NCBI GenBank assembly: GCA_963716685.1
Contig: CAVQTR010000001.1
Span: 1-64,000, forward strand
Origin: JALYXI01 sp963716685
GTDB lineage: Bacteria > Acidobacteriota > Terriglobia > Bryobacterales > Bryobacteraceae
Length of the DNA stretch: 64,000 bases
Reading direction: 5' to 3'
In this document: positions 1 through 9,617 of the stretch, piece by piece
Layout of the letters: the number at the start of each line of letters is the position of its first letter
Position numbering within the stretch: position 1 is the stretch's first letter
The notes under the pieces: model-generated
What the model saw: only the letters and a program-made list of their open reading frames with translations
The model's database searches: none
Told to the model about the DNA's origin: nothing
Program-made: the position numbers and the translations under genes

Positions 1-64
1 CAGCGCCGGGCCTCTGACCAATGCCTGGTCGGATGCGTTGGCAAGACCGACGCGCGACGCGCTC

Positions 65-460
65 CTATCTCCGCGTGCGCCCCGGGCCAACGGAGGATGC
101 GACTGCGAGTCCTCCAGGCTGGACGTCTCCCCCACCATCGGGACCGCTCAGGCTGCTCTTAATGATCTCGCCGTCCGCACCTCTTAGCCCACACTCGTAG
201 GTTGTAGGGTGAGGCAGATCGTCGGTCACCAGGATGTCCTGACCCCCTTCTTCGAATGTGGACGGAGAGAAGAATTGCGGGTCCGTGAAACTGATGGTGA
301 TCTTTACAGTCGGGGGAATCGAGCCACGTTCGAACCGAATTTTATGGCCTTTCCTCACGGCAATCGGCAGAGGCCGCTGCAGACGCGGGTTCCCCTGTTG
401 GTCCAACTCATAATTCAATGTTACTTTGTGAGGTTCGACCGAGGGCGTATCGTTTGCCAT
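65..460 (-). CDS. hypothetical protein downstream of the Ser/Thr kinase
   Basis: 131 residues, not recognised as any named family. The first two thirds read as a compact beta-rich domain (KVTLNYELDQQ, KIRFERGS, VKITISF), while the last 40 residues are Gly/Pro/Asp-rich and look disordered. There is no signal peptide or membrane segment. The start is supported by a strong AAGGAG ribosome site 9 bases upstream of the ATG. It lies 20 bases after the stop of the kinase gene on the same strand, so the two are probably co-transcribed and it may be a partner or substrate of that kinase; this is inference from position only. Confidence 0.6.
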   Translation of the reverse strand: MANDTPSVEPHKVTLNYELDQQGNPRLQRPLPIAVRKGHKIRFERGSIPPTVKITISFTDPQFFSPSTFEEGGQDILVTDDLPHPTTYECGLRGADGEIIKSSLSGPDGGGDVQPGGLAVASSVGPGRTRR

Positions 461-480
461 TTAGTAACTCCTTTTCGGTT

Positions 481-3090
481 CTAGTGATTTTGTAACCCGG
501 CGATCATAACATGGAAGCGCGGATCCCTGCGCAGACTTTGCAGGTCGGGATGACGATTCAGATCCATAAGTACAGCGGGCGGAGCGCTGGCTAGCGCTTT
601 AAGCGCATTCTCCCGGTCGCCCAATATTTCATAAGTAATGACAACGTTGCGTCGCACACTATTGTTCTGTGGTTCAATCTCAAGCGCCTGGGCGGTTTCA
701 AAGGCAGCTTCGCGCATGTCACCGAGCAGGGCGGACAGAATTGCCAGCGTAGCTCGTGCAGATGCCTGGCGAGGATTCCGAGCCACGTCCACCTGCGCGA
801 TGCGGAAACCTTCCCGATAAGCCCGCTGGGCCTCCCTTGCGCGGCCGGTGTGGCGATAACCGTCCCCCAGATCACGATATTGCCGCGCAGAAACCGCTCC
901 GTTTGCAATCGTTTCTTCGAAAAAACGCACGGCCTCCGGAAACCGCTCCTGTTCGTAATAGAGGGCGCCGAGGTTCATCAGGCACAGCGAGGACCTCGTG
1001 AGCCCGAGCGCCGTCAGCATCTCCCGTTCGGCTTCGGAGTATTTGCCCTGTTTCATTAATGCGAGGCCAAGATTCATGTGTCCCGTGGACAGATTCCTCG
1101 CGATGCCGACAACGTGGCGATACTGTTCTTCCGCTTCCGCAAACTGGCTTAAGGTGAAATAGAAGGTGCCGAAAAGCAGGTACGGCTGATAGGCTCCCGG
1201 CTGCGTTTCGATAGCTTTGCGGTAAGTGGCCGCGGCATCGGCTGTTCGGTTACTTTTCTCGTATGCCTGGGCAAGATTGCGCCAGGGATCGGAACTCGAA
1301 GGTTCCAGTTGAGTTGCCCGCGTGAATTCCGCGATGGCCTGCTCGTAGTGTCCGCGCTGCATTTCAACCGCTCCGGAGATCACCAGGACCGGCGCAGCAT
1401 CGGGATTGATGCTTCTCGCTTTGGCCGCTGTCTCGGTCGCGCGATCCAGCCACTCGGTGCCGTCCTCGTGCGTGAACTTCTGCAGTTGCGCCAACGCCAG
1501 ACCGGCGTATGGCAAAGCCGAACGGGGATCAAGTTGAGAGGCTCGGGTGAAGTGCGGAATCGCTTCGTCCGCGCTTACGTCGTCGCGCCGGATGAGGGCC
1601 AGGCCCTGCACGTAGTCCTGATAAGCGGGACCGGAAGTGGGCTCTTTGGGCACTCGCGCCCGCAAGCCGAATGCGCGGGTAACGGTCGCGATGAGCGCCT
1701 TGGCAATCAGTGCCGTATCGGCGGCGGGATACTCGCCCTTCAGCTCCCTGAGGGTTTGCCCGGAGGCGGCGTCGGCGATGGTTGCTGTGGCGGAGATGGT
1801 CTGCCCGGTTGTTCGTAATTCGGTGCGAAGCACATGAGTCGCCCCCAAAACCGAACGCGCTTTTTCCAGGCTGTCGGCGTGATTGCGCTGAGCTTCCTGC
1901 GGGCCAATCACGCTGAAGTTGCGCCGCGCACCGTTCAGGCGGTCCGCAACATCTCCGCCTAATCCACTTGCCGCCGGGATCGCCGGTCCGCGTACGCTGA
2001 TCGGGAGCACCGCCAGCCGCACGGGCGGCCCGGTATCGAGGCGCGAAATCCACAGAGCCGCCGCGAGCACTGCGATCATCGCCAAAGCCGCCGCCATTGC
2101 CCATTGGATCAACGCGCGGCTGCGCGTTAGCGCGTGAATCAGCGCGTCTACAGAGGCGAACCGTTCCTCAGGATTCTGCCGCAGACAGCGCGCGACAACC
2201 TTGTTCCACGGCCTGGGAAGGGTGCTCTCGGGCGCCGACGTTTTTCCCCTGAACAGTTCGGAAAAGAGTACGCCGAGAGCATAGATATCAGTCGCAACGC
2301 TCGCGCGGGCCCCCTCCAGCATCTCCGGCGCCATGTAGTAGCGAGTGCCGCCGATGGTGCCGGATTTGTTGCCGTCCGCGATCAGAGTTGCCAGGCCAAA
2401 ATCCGTCACCACGGCGCGCAGACCGCCTTCGGGACGGCGCGCCAGGATCACGTTGCCGGGCTTGATGTCACCGTGGACAACGTTCTGATGGTGCGCCTGT
2501 GCGATGCCCGCGCAGACCTGCAGCGCAATCTCGCGGGCTTCATCGCGGGAGAGCGGCTCATCCTGCTTCAGCCGCTTCGCCAGGGTTTCGCCCTCGATGA
2601 ACTCCATGGTCAGGAAGTCGACCGGGCCGGACGCGGTTTCAGCGGTGTGAATCTCGTGCAGTTTACAAACGTTCGGATGGCTGACTTCGAGCGCGGCGCG
2701 TGCCTCCGGGGTGAGATGGCTCTGGAACTCCCGCGGGGCGCACTTAATGGCTACGGTGCGATCGAGCTTCCGATCGGCGGCTTCATACACCACGCCCATG
2801 CCGCCGCGGCCCAGTTCCCGGATGATGCGAAACCTGCTTGCGATCAGTTCGCCCGGTTGAAAAGGATGCTCCACGCCGCCTCGAGCCAGCACCGGTTCGC
2901 GCAGTAAATTGCCCATGCGTTCTTCCCAGGCGACGCGCTCCAGCACTTCGCCATATAGCTCGGGATGGTCGATGCGCACTGTTTCGAGAAAATTCTGACG
3001 TGCGGCCGCGTCGCGCTCCAGCGCCGCCTCGACCAGCGTCATCAGGACAGTGTCGAGTTCGTCGCCGGACGGCATAACTGCGATTCCCAC
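481..3090 (-). CDS. membrane-anchored Ser/Thr protein kinase with TPR repeats
   Basis: 869 residues. An N-terminal helical stretch (1-80) is followed by a Hanks-type kinase domain (about 85-325): glycine loop GRGGMG near 95, ATP-binding Lys116 in VAIK, catalytic loop HGDIKPGN with Asp208 (HGD instead of the more common HRD), and DFG at Asp230. One transmembrane helix follows near 327-349 (MAAALAMIAVLAAALW). The rest, about 500 residues, is a periplasmic region with a TolB-like segment and then tandem tetratricopeptide repeats (YEQAIAEFTRATQLEP, YSEAEREMLTALGL). This architecture is very common in Acidobacteriota, usually directly behind an ECF-like sigma gene; here the sigma gene upstream is a remnant and its end overlaps this start by 49 bases. 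Substrate unknown. Confidence 0.92.
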   Translation of the reverse strand: MGIAVMPSGDELDTVLMTLVEAALERDAAARQNFLETVRIDHPELYGEVLERVAWEERMGNLLREPVLARGGVEHPFQPGELIASRFRIIRELGRGGMGVVYEAADRKLDRTVAIKCAPREFQSHLTPEARAALEVSHPNVCKLHEIHTAETASGPVDFLTMEFIEGETLAKRLKQDEPLSRDEAREIALQVCAGIAQAHHQNVVHGDIKPGNVILARRPEGGLRAVVTDFGLATLIADGNKSGTIGGTRYYMAPEMLEGARASVATDIYALGVLFSELFRGKTSAPESTLPRPWNKVVARCLRQNPEERFASVDALIHALTRSRALIQWAMAAALAMIAVLAAALWISRLDTGPPVRLAVLPISVRGPAIPAASGLGGDVADRLNGARRNFSVIGPQEAQRNHADSLEKARSVLGATHVLRTELRTTGQTISATATIADAASGQTLRELKGEYPAADTALIAKALIATVTRAFGLRARVPKEPTSGPAYQDYVQGLALIRRDDVSADEAIPHFTRASQLDPRSALPYAGLALAQLQKFTHEDGTEWLDRATETAAKARSINPDAAPVLVISGAVEMQRGHYEQAIAEFTRATQLEPSSSDPWRNLAQAYEKSNRTADAAATYRKAIETQPGAYQPYLLFGTFYFTLSQFAEAEEQYRHVVGIARNLSTGHMNLGLALMKQGKYSEAEREMLTALGLTRSSLCLMNLGALYYEQERFPEAVRFFEETIANGAVSARQYRDLGDGYRHTGRAREAQRAYREGFRIAQVDVARNPRQASARATLAILSALLGDMREAAFETAQALEIEPQNNSVRRNVVITYEILGDRENALKALASAPPAVLMDLNRHPDLQSLRRDPRFHVMIAGLQNH

Positions 3091-3270
3091 CTTTCGTAAA
3101 GCCAGCGGCGCGCATCGCCGAACTGGCGCTGCATCGTACGCAGCGGCAGCCCAAGCCCTTCAGCCTTCCCACCGTCAGTGAAGCCGGCGAAAATCTCATT
3201 GCGAGATGGCGCGCAGGAGCGTGGTGACGTCGCGCTCATTGTTTTTCTCGAATCCGTTCACGCCAGGCAC
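3042..3270 (-). pseudogene. ECF-like sigma factor remnant with internal deletion
   Basis: Two pieces of an acidobacterial ECF-like sigma-70 factor lie in different frames. From a GTG at 3268-3270 one frame reads a typical N-terminus (VPGVNGFEKNNERDVTTLLR, then AISQ) and stops at once. From about 3200 the next frame reads a region-4 C-terminus, with IFAGFTDGGKAEGLGL and then PLRTMQRQFGDARRWLYER, ending at 3042. Full-length members are about 180-200 residues, so roughly 110-130 residues, including all of region 2, are absent. The gene cannot encode a working sigma factor. It sits where a sigma gene is expected, just before the TPR-kinase. Family assignment rests on recognising both ends. Confidence 0.7.
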
Positions 3271-3336
3271 CCCGGAGTGACTTATCGTAGCGTAACTATC
3301 GCAGGTTCGCGCGACAGCAAGTCCACTTACAATGCG

Positions 3337-3771
3337 TCAAACAGTGATAGGACGAAGCGCCATACCCTGTTTGGGGCGAGCATTGGCCACGGTACTGCCG
3401 CCCGAGTGATTTGCGCTGGGGTGTCGAACCTTTGAGGTCCTCCCGTGATCACGAACGCGGTCGAAGGCTGTCTCGAGAGTGGGCAGCGTTGCCGAGTCCT
3501 GTTCCCAGTGGGTATACGAAGCTTCGTCGCACCAGTCCAGCAGCCGAGACATCGCCTGCAGATGAGCGGCATGGTTGCGAAAGCCGCGCATGGCCTGTTC
3601 GTCGGCCCAGACGGTAATTGTCCAGAAGCCGAACAGCGGTTCAGGAGCGAGATGGCCGCCGACGAATCCGGCCGAACGCTGCACCTGGCGAACGCTCCGC
3701 TGGTTATGAATGACGAACGACGGCAGAAATCGCCAGCTCCTGAGATGCAGCCGGGTCACTGAGACGAACAT
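3337..3771 (-). CDS. monooxygenase-like (DUF3291-type) ferredoxin-fold protein
   Basis: 145 residues from the ATG at 3771 (MFVSVTRLHLRS); the open frame continues upstream but that extension is low complexity and overlaps the divergent sulfatase promoter region. The pattern FGFWTITVWADEQAMRGF followed by HLQAMSRLLDWCDEASYTHW resembles the dimeric alpha/beta-barrel family that includes DUF3291 proteins, spheroidene monooxygenase-like proteins and antibiotic-biosynthesis monooxygenases. These are small cofactor-less or haem-binding oxygenases of mostly unknown substrate. The conserved Trp and His are present. It is probably a stand-alone gene, divergent from the sulfatase. Confidence 0.65.
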   Translation of the reverse strand: MFVSVTRLHLRSWRFLPSFVIHNQRSVRQVQRSAGFVGGHLAPEPLFGFWTITVWADEQAMRGFRNHAAHLQAMSRLLDWCDEASYTHWEQDSATLPTLETAFDRVRDHGRTSKVRHPSANHSGGSTVANARPKQGMALRPITV

Positions 3772-3847
3772 AGGGTACTGGTCCGACGATAGCGCACGGG
3801 TTGCGCCCTGCACGCTGACCGGTATTAGAATGTCCCTACATTCACCC

Positions 3848-5237
3848 ATGCGCACGCCACACCGCCGTGATTTTCTGAAGACAGTCTCCGCCGCTGCCAC
3901 GCTCTCCGCCGCGGCGCAAACAGCAACGCCGCGGCGGCCGAACTTTTTGGTTATTGTCACCGACGATCACGGCGTGGGGGATGTCGGCTGCTTCGGCAAC
4001 CCCGAAGTGCGCACCCCGAACCTGGACCGTCTGGCAGAGTCCGGCGTCCGCTTCACGCAGTGGTACGCCAACGCGCCGGTGTGTTCGGCTTCGCGCGCGG
4101 CCATCATGACCGGAAAGTATCCCGACCGCGCCGGCGTGAAAGGCGCGCTGACGTCGGAGCCTTCCTGGGACATACCCGGCCTGCGCCAGGGCGAAACCAC
4201 TTTGCCCGGATTGCTGCATGAGCTTGGCTATCGCACCTCCGCGTTTGGCAAATGGCATCTGGGCAGCGCGCCCGCCAGCCGCCCTCGCGCTCAGGGTTTC
4301 GACCACTTTTTCGGGTGGTATTCCGGCTGGCTGGATGCCTTCTCGCATCGCTACTACCAACTGGGCTCCACACCCGGCAAGATTTTCCACGACCTCTGGC
4401 GCAACGAAACCGAGGTCTTCGAAGAGCCGGCATACATGACCGAACTGCTGGGACGCGAGGCCAGGAACTTTCTCGCGCAGCAGACGCGCCGGACAACCTT
4501 TCTTTCAGTACGTCGCGTTTGGGGCGCCGCACTATTCCATGATGGCTCCGAAGAAATATCTGGATCGCTTCCCAGTCACCATGGAACGGGACCGCCGCAT
4601 GCATCTGGCGATGGTTGCGGCCGTCGACGACGCGGTCGGTTCCCTGCTCGATCAACTCCGGATGCAGGGTCTGGAGAACGACACGGTGGTCTACTTTCAG
4701 GCGGACAACGGAGCCACGCGCGAGCAGCGGGCGTCGAGCGATGGCAAGCCGTATCACGGCGGCAGCAACGGTCCGTCACGCGGCTACAAACTGGGACTGT
4801 TCGATGGCGGCATGCATGTGCCGGCCATCTTGAGAGCTCCTGGCTACGTGCAACCCGGAACCGTTTGGGACCGGCCCATGATCTCAATGGATCTGCTTCC
4901 GACGTTCCTCGCCATGGCCGAGCCTGCCCGCAAACCGCCGGACGGGATTGACGGCCGCAACTTCCTGCCGGTTCTGCGCGGCGAGTCTCCCGCCCACGAG
5001 CTCTTATTCTGGAGCCATGACACCCAGCGCGCCGTGCGTCAGGGCGACTGGAAACTGATCGTCAACCCTCCGAGTTATCCGGGAGAACCAGTCACCGATA
5101 AACTCTGGCTGTCCAATCTGGAAGCGGATCGATCTGAAAAGACCAACCTCGCCGCTCAGGAGCCGGATCGCGTCAAAGAGTTGATGGAAAAACTCCGCGC
5201 GTGGGAGCGGGACGTCAAACTTTCTCCTGCGAAGTGA
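3848..5237 (+). CDS. Tat-exported sulfatase (arylsulfatase A type), frameshifted
   Basis: Reconstructed length is about 462 residues. The N-terminus carries a twin-arginine signal (RRDFLKT then Ala-rich). Sulfatase hallmarks are all present: metal-binding Asp pair in VTDDHGVGD, the formylglycine motif CSASR with Cys79 as the residue to be converted, GKWHLG, and DNGATR in the second half. The reading frame changes once: residues up to LAQQT are in one frame, and AGQPFFQYVAFGAPHYS onward in the +1 frame, with the shift between about 4481 and 4493. Removing one base restores a full-length enzyme. It hydrolyses sulfate esters, probably of polysaccharides, in the periplasm. An alternative start is the ATG at 3830. 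Confidence 0.88.
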
Positions 5238-5455
5238 TCTCCTGCCAGACAGCAGGGGTGGGCCGCCGGAATCAGCTCTTCGATCCACCGCAGCAGTCGT
5301 CTCAGCGAACGGTCGTTCGCGACACCCGGCTTCTTCCTCTTCCGCTTCGCGCCGGATTGGTTCCGGCCCGCCTGATGCTCTCCGCTTGGCATGCTGATCC
5401 TTCTGCTTTCAGCAGAATAGTGCCGCAAACCGGACGTTCGTGTCAGGTCAGGCGT

Positions 5456-6634
5456 TCAGACGACGGCCGCTTTCGCTTTTTGGTTCCCCTGCGCGCCACC
5501 GGACCGAAGTTCCCGTTCCCTTGGCCCGTTGAGCACTCGCCCGATGACGGTATACCGGACCAGCAACTGATAGCTGGCAAGGAGGATGGGAAAGCAAATG
5601 GCCAGCACGAGCGTGAACTTGATGATCGCGGGCAGCGCCAGCGGCCCCACCAACCTTTGCGCCCACACCACCAGCGGCAGATGAACCAGATACATCCAAT
5701 ATGATGCGTCGGAGAGATACCGCATTCGAGCGCTCGGCCGGTCCAGATAGCGCAAAAACAGCCCGGTGATGCCGAAGATGAGTAACCACATCATGAGCGA
5801 TTCGGTGGCGACCACCGAGACGCGGGCTCGCAGGTCCTCAACCGGGAGGGCGCGCAGCAGCTTGCCGAGACTCAGGAAATTGACAGGCGCGATAGCCACA
5901 GCAATCAGCACCTGCGTCCAGCCAAAACGCTGGAAGCCGCCCAGCAGGTCCGATTGCCCGTAGAGCAGCCAGCCGAAACCGAAGAAGATGGCGTAAATCG
6001 CCATATTTCTTGGTTGCACCAGAAAGCTGGTGTTCAGGTCCAGCGTGCCGCTGCGCATGAAGAACAGCGGGATGCTGGTGGGGATGGCGAACAAAACCGG
6101 GCGCCATGCCGACGTGAGGACGCGCCGGAATCCGGATTCGATCCGCTCCTGCCACGAAACCGGGACGTAACGGCGCACCAGCCACCCGGAAAGCACCGCG
6201 GCAGGGTACAGATAAATCAGGTAATAGAGGAACCACAGATGCATGGTCCGAACCACCGTCTGAGAACCAAAATGGGAGCGGTCCCAGATATAGAGGAGCG
6301 GCCAGGCAACTACGAACGGCACCAGAATGCGCTCTGCGCGATTGCGAAGAAAGACGACTGGGCCTCTGCGCTGCCACAGCAAACGAGCGAAAAAGCCGGC
6401 CAGCACGAAGAAGATCGGCATTCGAAAAACATGAATAAACAGTAGAGGAACGTTAAAGAACGCGGTGGTGTGCGTATCTTTGAATGGCCAGTCAGGAGTT
6501 CGCAGAGTGGCGTAAGAACAGGACGCGTGAAACCAGATACCCAGGAGCATCATGCAGGCACGAAGGCTGTCGAGAGCATGCAGTCTGGGCGCAGCGGGAG
6601 TGGGATTCGGGGATGACTGCATGGGTTCCGACAT
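5456..6634 (-). CDS. acyltransferase 3 family membrane protein
   Basis: About 392 residues from the ATG at 6634 (MSEPMQSSPN); a longer open frame to 6754 would run into the divergent metalloprotease gene. Roughly ten hydrophobic segments are visible. The first contains the family pattern LDSLRACMMLLGIWFH with the conserved Arg and His, followed by MPIFFVLAGFF, as in OpgC/MdoC-like and other acyltransferase-3 enzymes that O-acylate (acetylate or succinylate) periplasmic glucans, polysaccharides or lipids. The substrate cannot be told from sequence. The C-terminus is a basic cytoplasmic tail. The gene is divergent from the metalloprotease with about 80 bases between starts. Confidence 0.85.
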   Translation of the reverse strand: MSEPMQSSPNPTPAAPRLHALDSLRACMMLLGIWFHASCSYATLRTPDWPFKDTHTTAFFNVPLLFIHVFRMPIFFVLAGFFARLLWQRRGPVVFLRNRAERILVPFVVAWPLLYIWDRSHFGSQTVVRTMHLWFLYYLIYLYPAAVLSGWLVRRYVPVSWQERIESGFRRVLTSAWRPVLFAIPTSIPLFFMRSGTLDLNTSFLVQPRNMAIYAIFFGFGWLLYGQSDLLGGFQRFGWTQVLIAVAIAPVNFLSLGKLLRALPVEDLRARVSVVATESLMMWLLIFGITGLFLRYLDRPSARMRYLSDASYWMYLVHLPLVVWAQRLVGPLALPAIIKFTLVLAICFPILLASYQLLVRYTVIGRVLNGPRERELRSGGAQGNQKAKAAVV

Positions 6635-6714
6635 ACACCGGTTCGGTCCAAGTAGTATAGACGATTTTCGCAGCTTCTTCCACCGCAAAAACTGGTGTAG
6701 CCTACCATGTACCC

Positions 6715-9147
6715 ATGCATCGATTCTTGCTGCTGTTGCTTGCTGTTCCGGCACTTCTGGCCCAGCGCCACGATGGTTTTCTCCCCTTCACTTATGACGG
6801 CTCGCGCGGCCGCATTCTGCTGGAAGTACCCAAACTCAACGAAGACCTGCTTTACTTCGCCGGAGTAGGCAAAGGCATCGGCTCAGTGGAACTCGGTGTG
6901 GATCGCGGCGCCAGCTATCTCTCCACGGTCATCTACTTCGAACGCGCGGGACCGCGCGTCCAGATTGTGCAGCGCAACCTGAAGTTCCGCGCTCTGAACG
7001 GCAATGCGGCACTGAAACAGGGGATGGAGGAATCGTTCGCGTCCAGTGTTCTTGCCTCACTCGCCATTGACTCCGAAAAAGACGGCAGGCTTACCGTTGA
7101 CGCGACTCCTTTTCTGATTCGTGACACGGTCAACCTGGAAGGCACTCTGCGCCGCCAGAACCAGGGTGCTTACAAACTCGACGCCGCCCGCAGTTCCATC
7201 TATCTCCCGCGCACCAATGCTTTCCCGAAAAACACTGAAGTGGAAGTGACGCTCACGTATGCGGCCGATACACCCGGCCCGCTGGTAAATGCGGTGGCTC
7301 CCGACGGCAAGGCGCTCACCGTCCGCCTTCATCACTCCTTCGTACAGCCGCCGGATGACGGATACCGCCCGCGCGAAGGTGACCCGCGCATCGGAGCGAT
7401 GGGTCTGACCTTTAAGGACTATTCCGCTCCGTACAACCGCGAACCGGACACGCACTGGGTGCGCCGTTTCCGTCTGGAAAAGAAAGACCCCACAGCGCGC
7501 CTGAGCGAGCCTAAACAGCAGCTGGTCTATTACCTGGATGCCGGCATTCCGGAACCTATTCGAAGCGCCATGCGCGACGGCATTCTGTGGTGGAACGCCG
7601 CCTTCGAGGCCGCCGGATATAAGAACGCCATGGTGGTGCGGGACCCCACCCCCGACATGGACCCCATGGACATCCGCTACAACTTCGTGTTCTGGGTGAA
7701 CCGTGACGACCGCGGCTTTTCCGTGGGCGGCAGCTACTCCGATCCGCGTACGGGGGAAATTCTGGCCGCCCGCGCCCGCATGGATTCCGCCCGCATTCGC
7801 ACCATTGCGAATTACTACAAGAGTTACAGACCCGAGTTAGTTACCGATGGCGGCGATGACGATGAAGGCCCGTTTCTGCAGCGCCTCGACTATCTACTCT
7901 ATGCGGCCAAAGCGCAGCACGTAACGGAGGAGTCGCTGGTCACTTTGCGTCAGGCCCTGGTGACCGCGCATGAGGTGGGCCACACGCTGGGATTCCCGCA
8001 TGCCTGGAACTCCAGCATGAACGACCGCGCGTCCGTCATGGAGTATCCCAGCCCCCGGCTCAAAATCACAGCCGATGGGAAGATCGACCTCAGCGACGCG
8101 TTCCAGCGCCAGATCGGCGAGTTCGATAAGTACATGGTTCGTTACTCGTACACCGAGCTTCCGCCGGGGAGCGAGAAGCAGGGCCTGAACGCCATCGTGG
8201 CCGAGATGCGTTCCAAAGGCTATATCTTCACTCCCGCGACGGACCCGCGCTGGAACCGCTACGACGACCTGAGTGATGCCGCCACTTATTTGCGCGAGAC
8301 CATGAAGCAGCGTAAGATCCTGATGTCGAACTACGGCCTTGCCTCGCTCGCGCCTGGTGAAGACATCAGCCATTTGCGCGGCGAGGGCCTGTGGATGACG
8401 TATCTGCACCACCGCTGGGCCATCGATTCCGGTGTGCGCTACATCGGCGGCATGTATCACAACTATGTGGTGAAGGGCGACACGCTGCCACCGACGGAGA
8501 TTGTGCCCGCGGCTTTCCAGCGCGACATTCTGGGGCTTTTGTTGAGCGCGGTGCAGCCGCAGGAACTGGAAATTCCGGAGTCTCTGCTCGCGCTGCTGAC
8601 GACTGACCCTTCCGGCCGCGGCGGCGGCGAGTACGGCGGCGTGCGCTCGTCCACGGCAATTGAGGAGTTCAATGTCTCTACCGGTTACGCGTTCGACCAT
8701 CTCTCAGCGGCGCGCACGCTGTCCGATCTCGTGTTGGGTCAGCTCCTCGATCCCGAGAAGGCGAACCGGCTCATCTCTTTCGCCGACCGGCAGCCCGGCG
8801 CGCTGACGCTTCCCGAAACCGTCGGCAAAGTGCTGGACGCCACCTGGAATGCTCCGCGTGATGCGACGCCGATGCTGCGTTCCCTGCGGCGCGTGGCCCG
8901 CCAGGTTGCGCTGGACGATCTCATGATCCTCGGCGCGAATCCGAAATCATCGCCCGAAACCCGCGCCGTGGTGATCGAGCAGCTGGTGCAGTTTAAGAGC
9001 AAACTGGCTGGCATGCACGACGCCGACGCGGTGAACGAAGCGTCGCTGCGCCAGTCCGAACGTGACCTGACGCGCTATCTGGTGAACCCGGCGATGGCCG
9101 CTCCGAAAGCCGCCGCGCTTCCGCAGCCTGCCGGAGCCCCGTTGTAA
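6715..9147 (+). CDS. secreted zinc metalloprotease, DUF5117/DUF4953 type
   Basis: 810 residues with a signal peptide (MHRFLLLLLAVPALLAQ). The N-terminal 300 residues match the DUF5117-like region (VELGVDRGASYLSTVIYFER). The metzincin zinc motif HEVGHTLGFPH starts at His419, with a methionine-turn candidate SVMEYPSP about 30 residues later. The C-terminal third is helical, like other DUF4953/DUF5118 proteins. Such secreted proteases are abundant in Acidobacteriota and Bacteroidota and are of uncertain substrate. The start is set by the signal peptide. The gene converges on the SnoaL-like gene with 29 bases between stops. Confidence 0.9.
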   Translation: MHRFLLLLLAVPALLAQRHDGFLPFTYDGSRGRILLEVPKLNEDLLYFAGVGKGIGSVELGVDRGASYLSTVIYFERAGPRVQIVQRNLKFRALNGNAALKQGMEESFASSVLASLAIDSEKDGRLTVDATPFLIRDTVNLEGTLRRQNQGAYKLDAARSSIYLPRTNAFPKNTEVEVTLTYAADTPGPLVNAVAPDGKALTVRLHHSFVQPPDDGYRPREGDPRIGAMGLTFKDYSAPYNREPDTHWVRRFRLEKKDPTARLSEPKQQLVYYLDAGIPEPIRSAMRDGILWWNAAFEAAGYKNAMVVRDPTPDMDPMDIRYNFVFWVNRDDRGFSVGGSYSDPRTGEILAARARMDSARIRTIANYYKSYRPELVTDGGDDDEGPFLQRLDYLLYAAKAQHVTEESLVTLRQALVTAHEVGHTLGFPHAWNSSMNDRASVMEYPSPRLKITADGKIDLSDAFQRQIGEFDKYMVRYSYTELPPGSEKQGLNAIVAEMRSKGYIFTPATDPRWNRYDDLSDAATYLRETMKQRKILMSNYGLASLAPGEDISHLRGEGLWMTYLHHRWAIDSGVRYIGGMYHNYVVKGDTLPPTEIVPAAFQRDILGLLLSAVQPQELEIPESLLALLTTDPSGRGGGEYGGVRSSTAIEEFNVSTGYAFDHLSAARTLSDLVLGQLLDPEKANRLISFADRQPGALTLPETVGKVLDATWNAPRDATPMLRSLRRVARQVALDDLMILGANPKSSPETRAVVIEQLVQFKSKLAGMHDADAVNEASLRQSERDLTRYLVNPAMAAPKAAALPQPAGAPL

Positions 9148-9176
9148 GCCGCGGGGCTGCGATGTACCAGCCTGAA

Positions 9177-9617
9177 TCATGCGTTCTGGTTCCAGATGTC
9201 GATGTGCCACTTCCAGCGGCCGTCTTCCTGGCGCCAGTAGACGACATACTTCACTTCCATCTCGCCCGCGGGACCATTGGCTGGTTCCACGGTGAGTGTC
9301 GCCTGTCCGATCTCGACCGCGCCGTCACCGGCCGGAGTGACGCTTTTTGAAACCAGCACCGCGGATTTTGCGTTTACCGATTCGATCAGCCCGGCCCAAA
9401 ACTGCTTGATTGCTTCCCGGCCGCTCACCAGCGGCATGGAGGGCGGCAAAATGGTCGCATCCGCGGTGTAAACGTGATCCAAAGCCTGGTAGTTCCGCTT
9501 TCCGAAAACCTCGGCATTGAAGATTTCGTTGGTCTCGGCCATCGCGGCTCGAATGGCGTCCGGCGCAGTTTGGGCTGATATCATAAGGACCAAACATATC
9601 ACCCGCTCACGCTCCAT
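9177..9617 (-). CDS. SnoaL-like / DUF4440 protein
   Basis: 146 residues from the ATG at 9617, or 135 from the ATG at 9584. Pattern: AAMAETNEIFNAEVFGKRN, YTADATILPPSMP, GREAIKQFWAGLIE, then beta strands ending in RWKWHIDIWN. This is the NTF2-like cone fold of the SnoaL/SgcJ/DUF4440 group, which includes isomerases, dehydratases and many uncharacterised secreted proteins. The longer start adds a hydrophobic stretch (VICLVLMISAQ) that could be a weak signal peptide, but it overlaps by two bases the start codon of the divergent PQQ dehydrogenase gene; the shorter start avoids that. Function unknown. Confidence 0.8.
   Translation of the reverse strand: MERERVICLVLMISAQTAPDAIRAAMAETNEIFNAEVFGKRNYQALDHVYTADATILPPSMPLVSGREAIKQFWAGLIESVNAKSAVLVSKSVTPAGDGAVEIGQATLTVEPANGPAGEMEVKYVVYWRQEDGRWKWHIDIWNQNA

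Noticed and set aside
5156..5428. 90-codon minus-strand frame in the 219-base gap after the sulfatase
   Set aside because: Half of it overlaps the end of the sulfatase and it has no recognisable motif or ribosome site; a small protein there is possible but unsupported.
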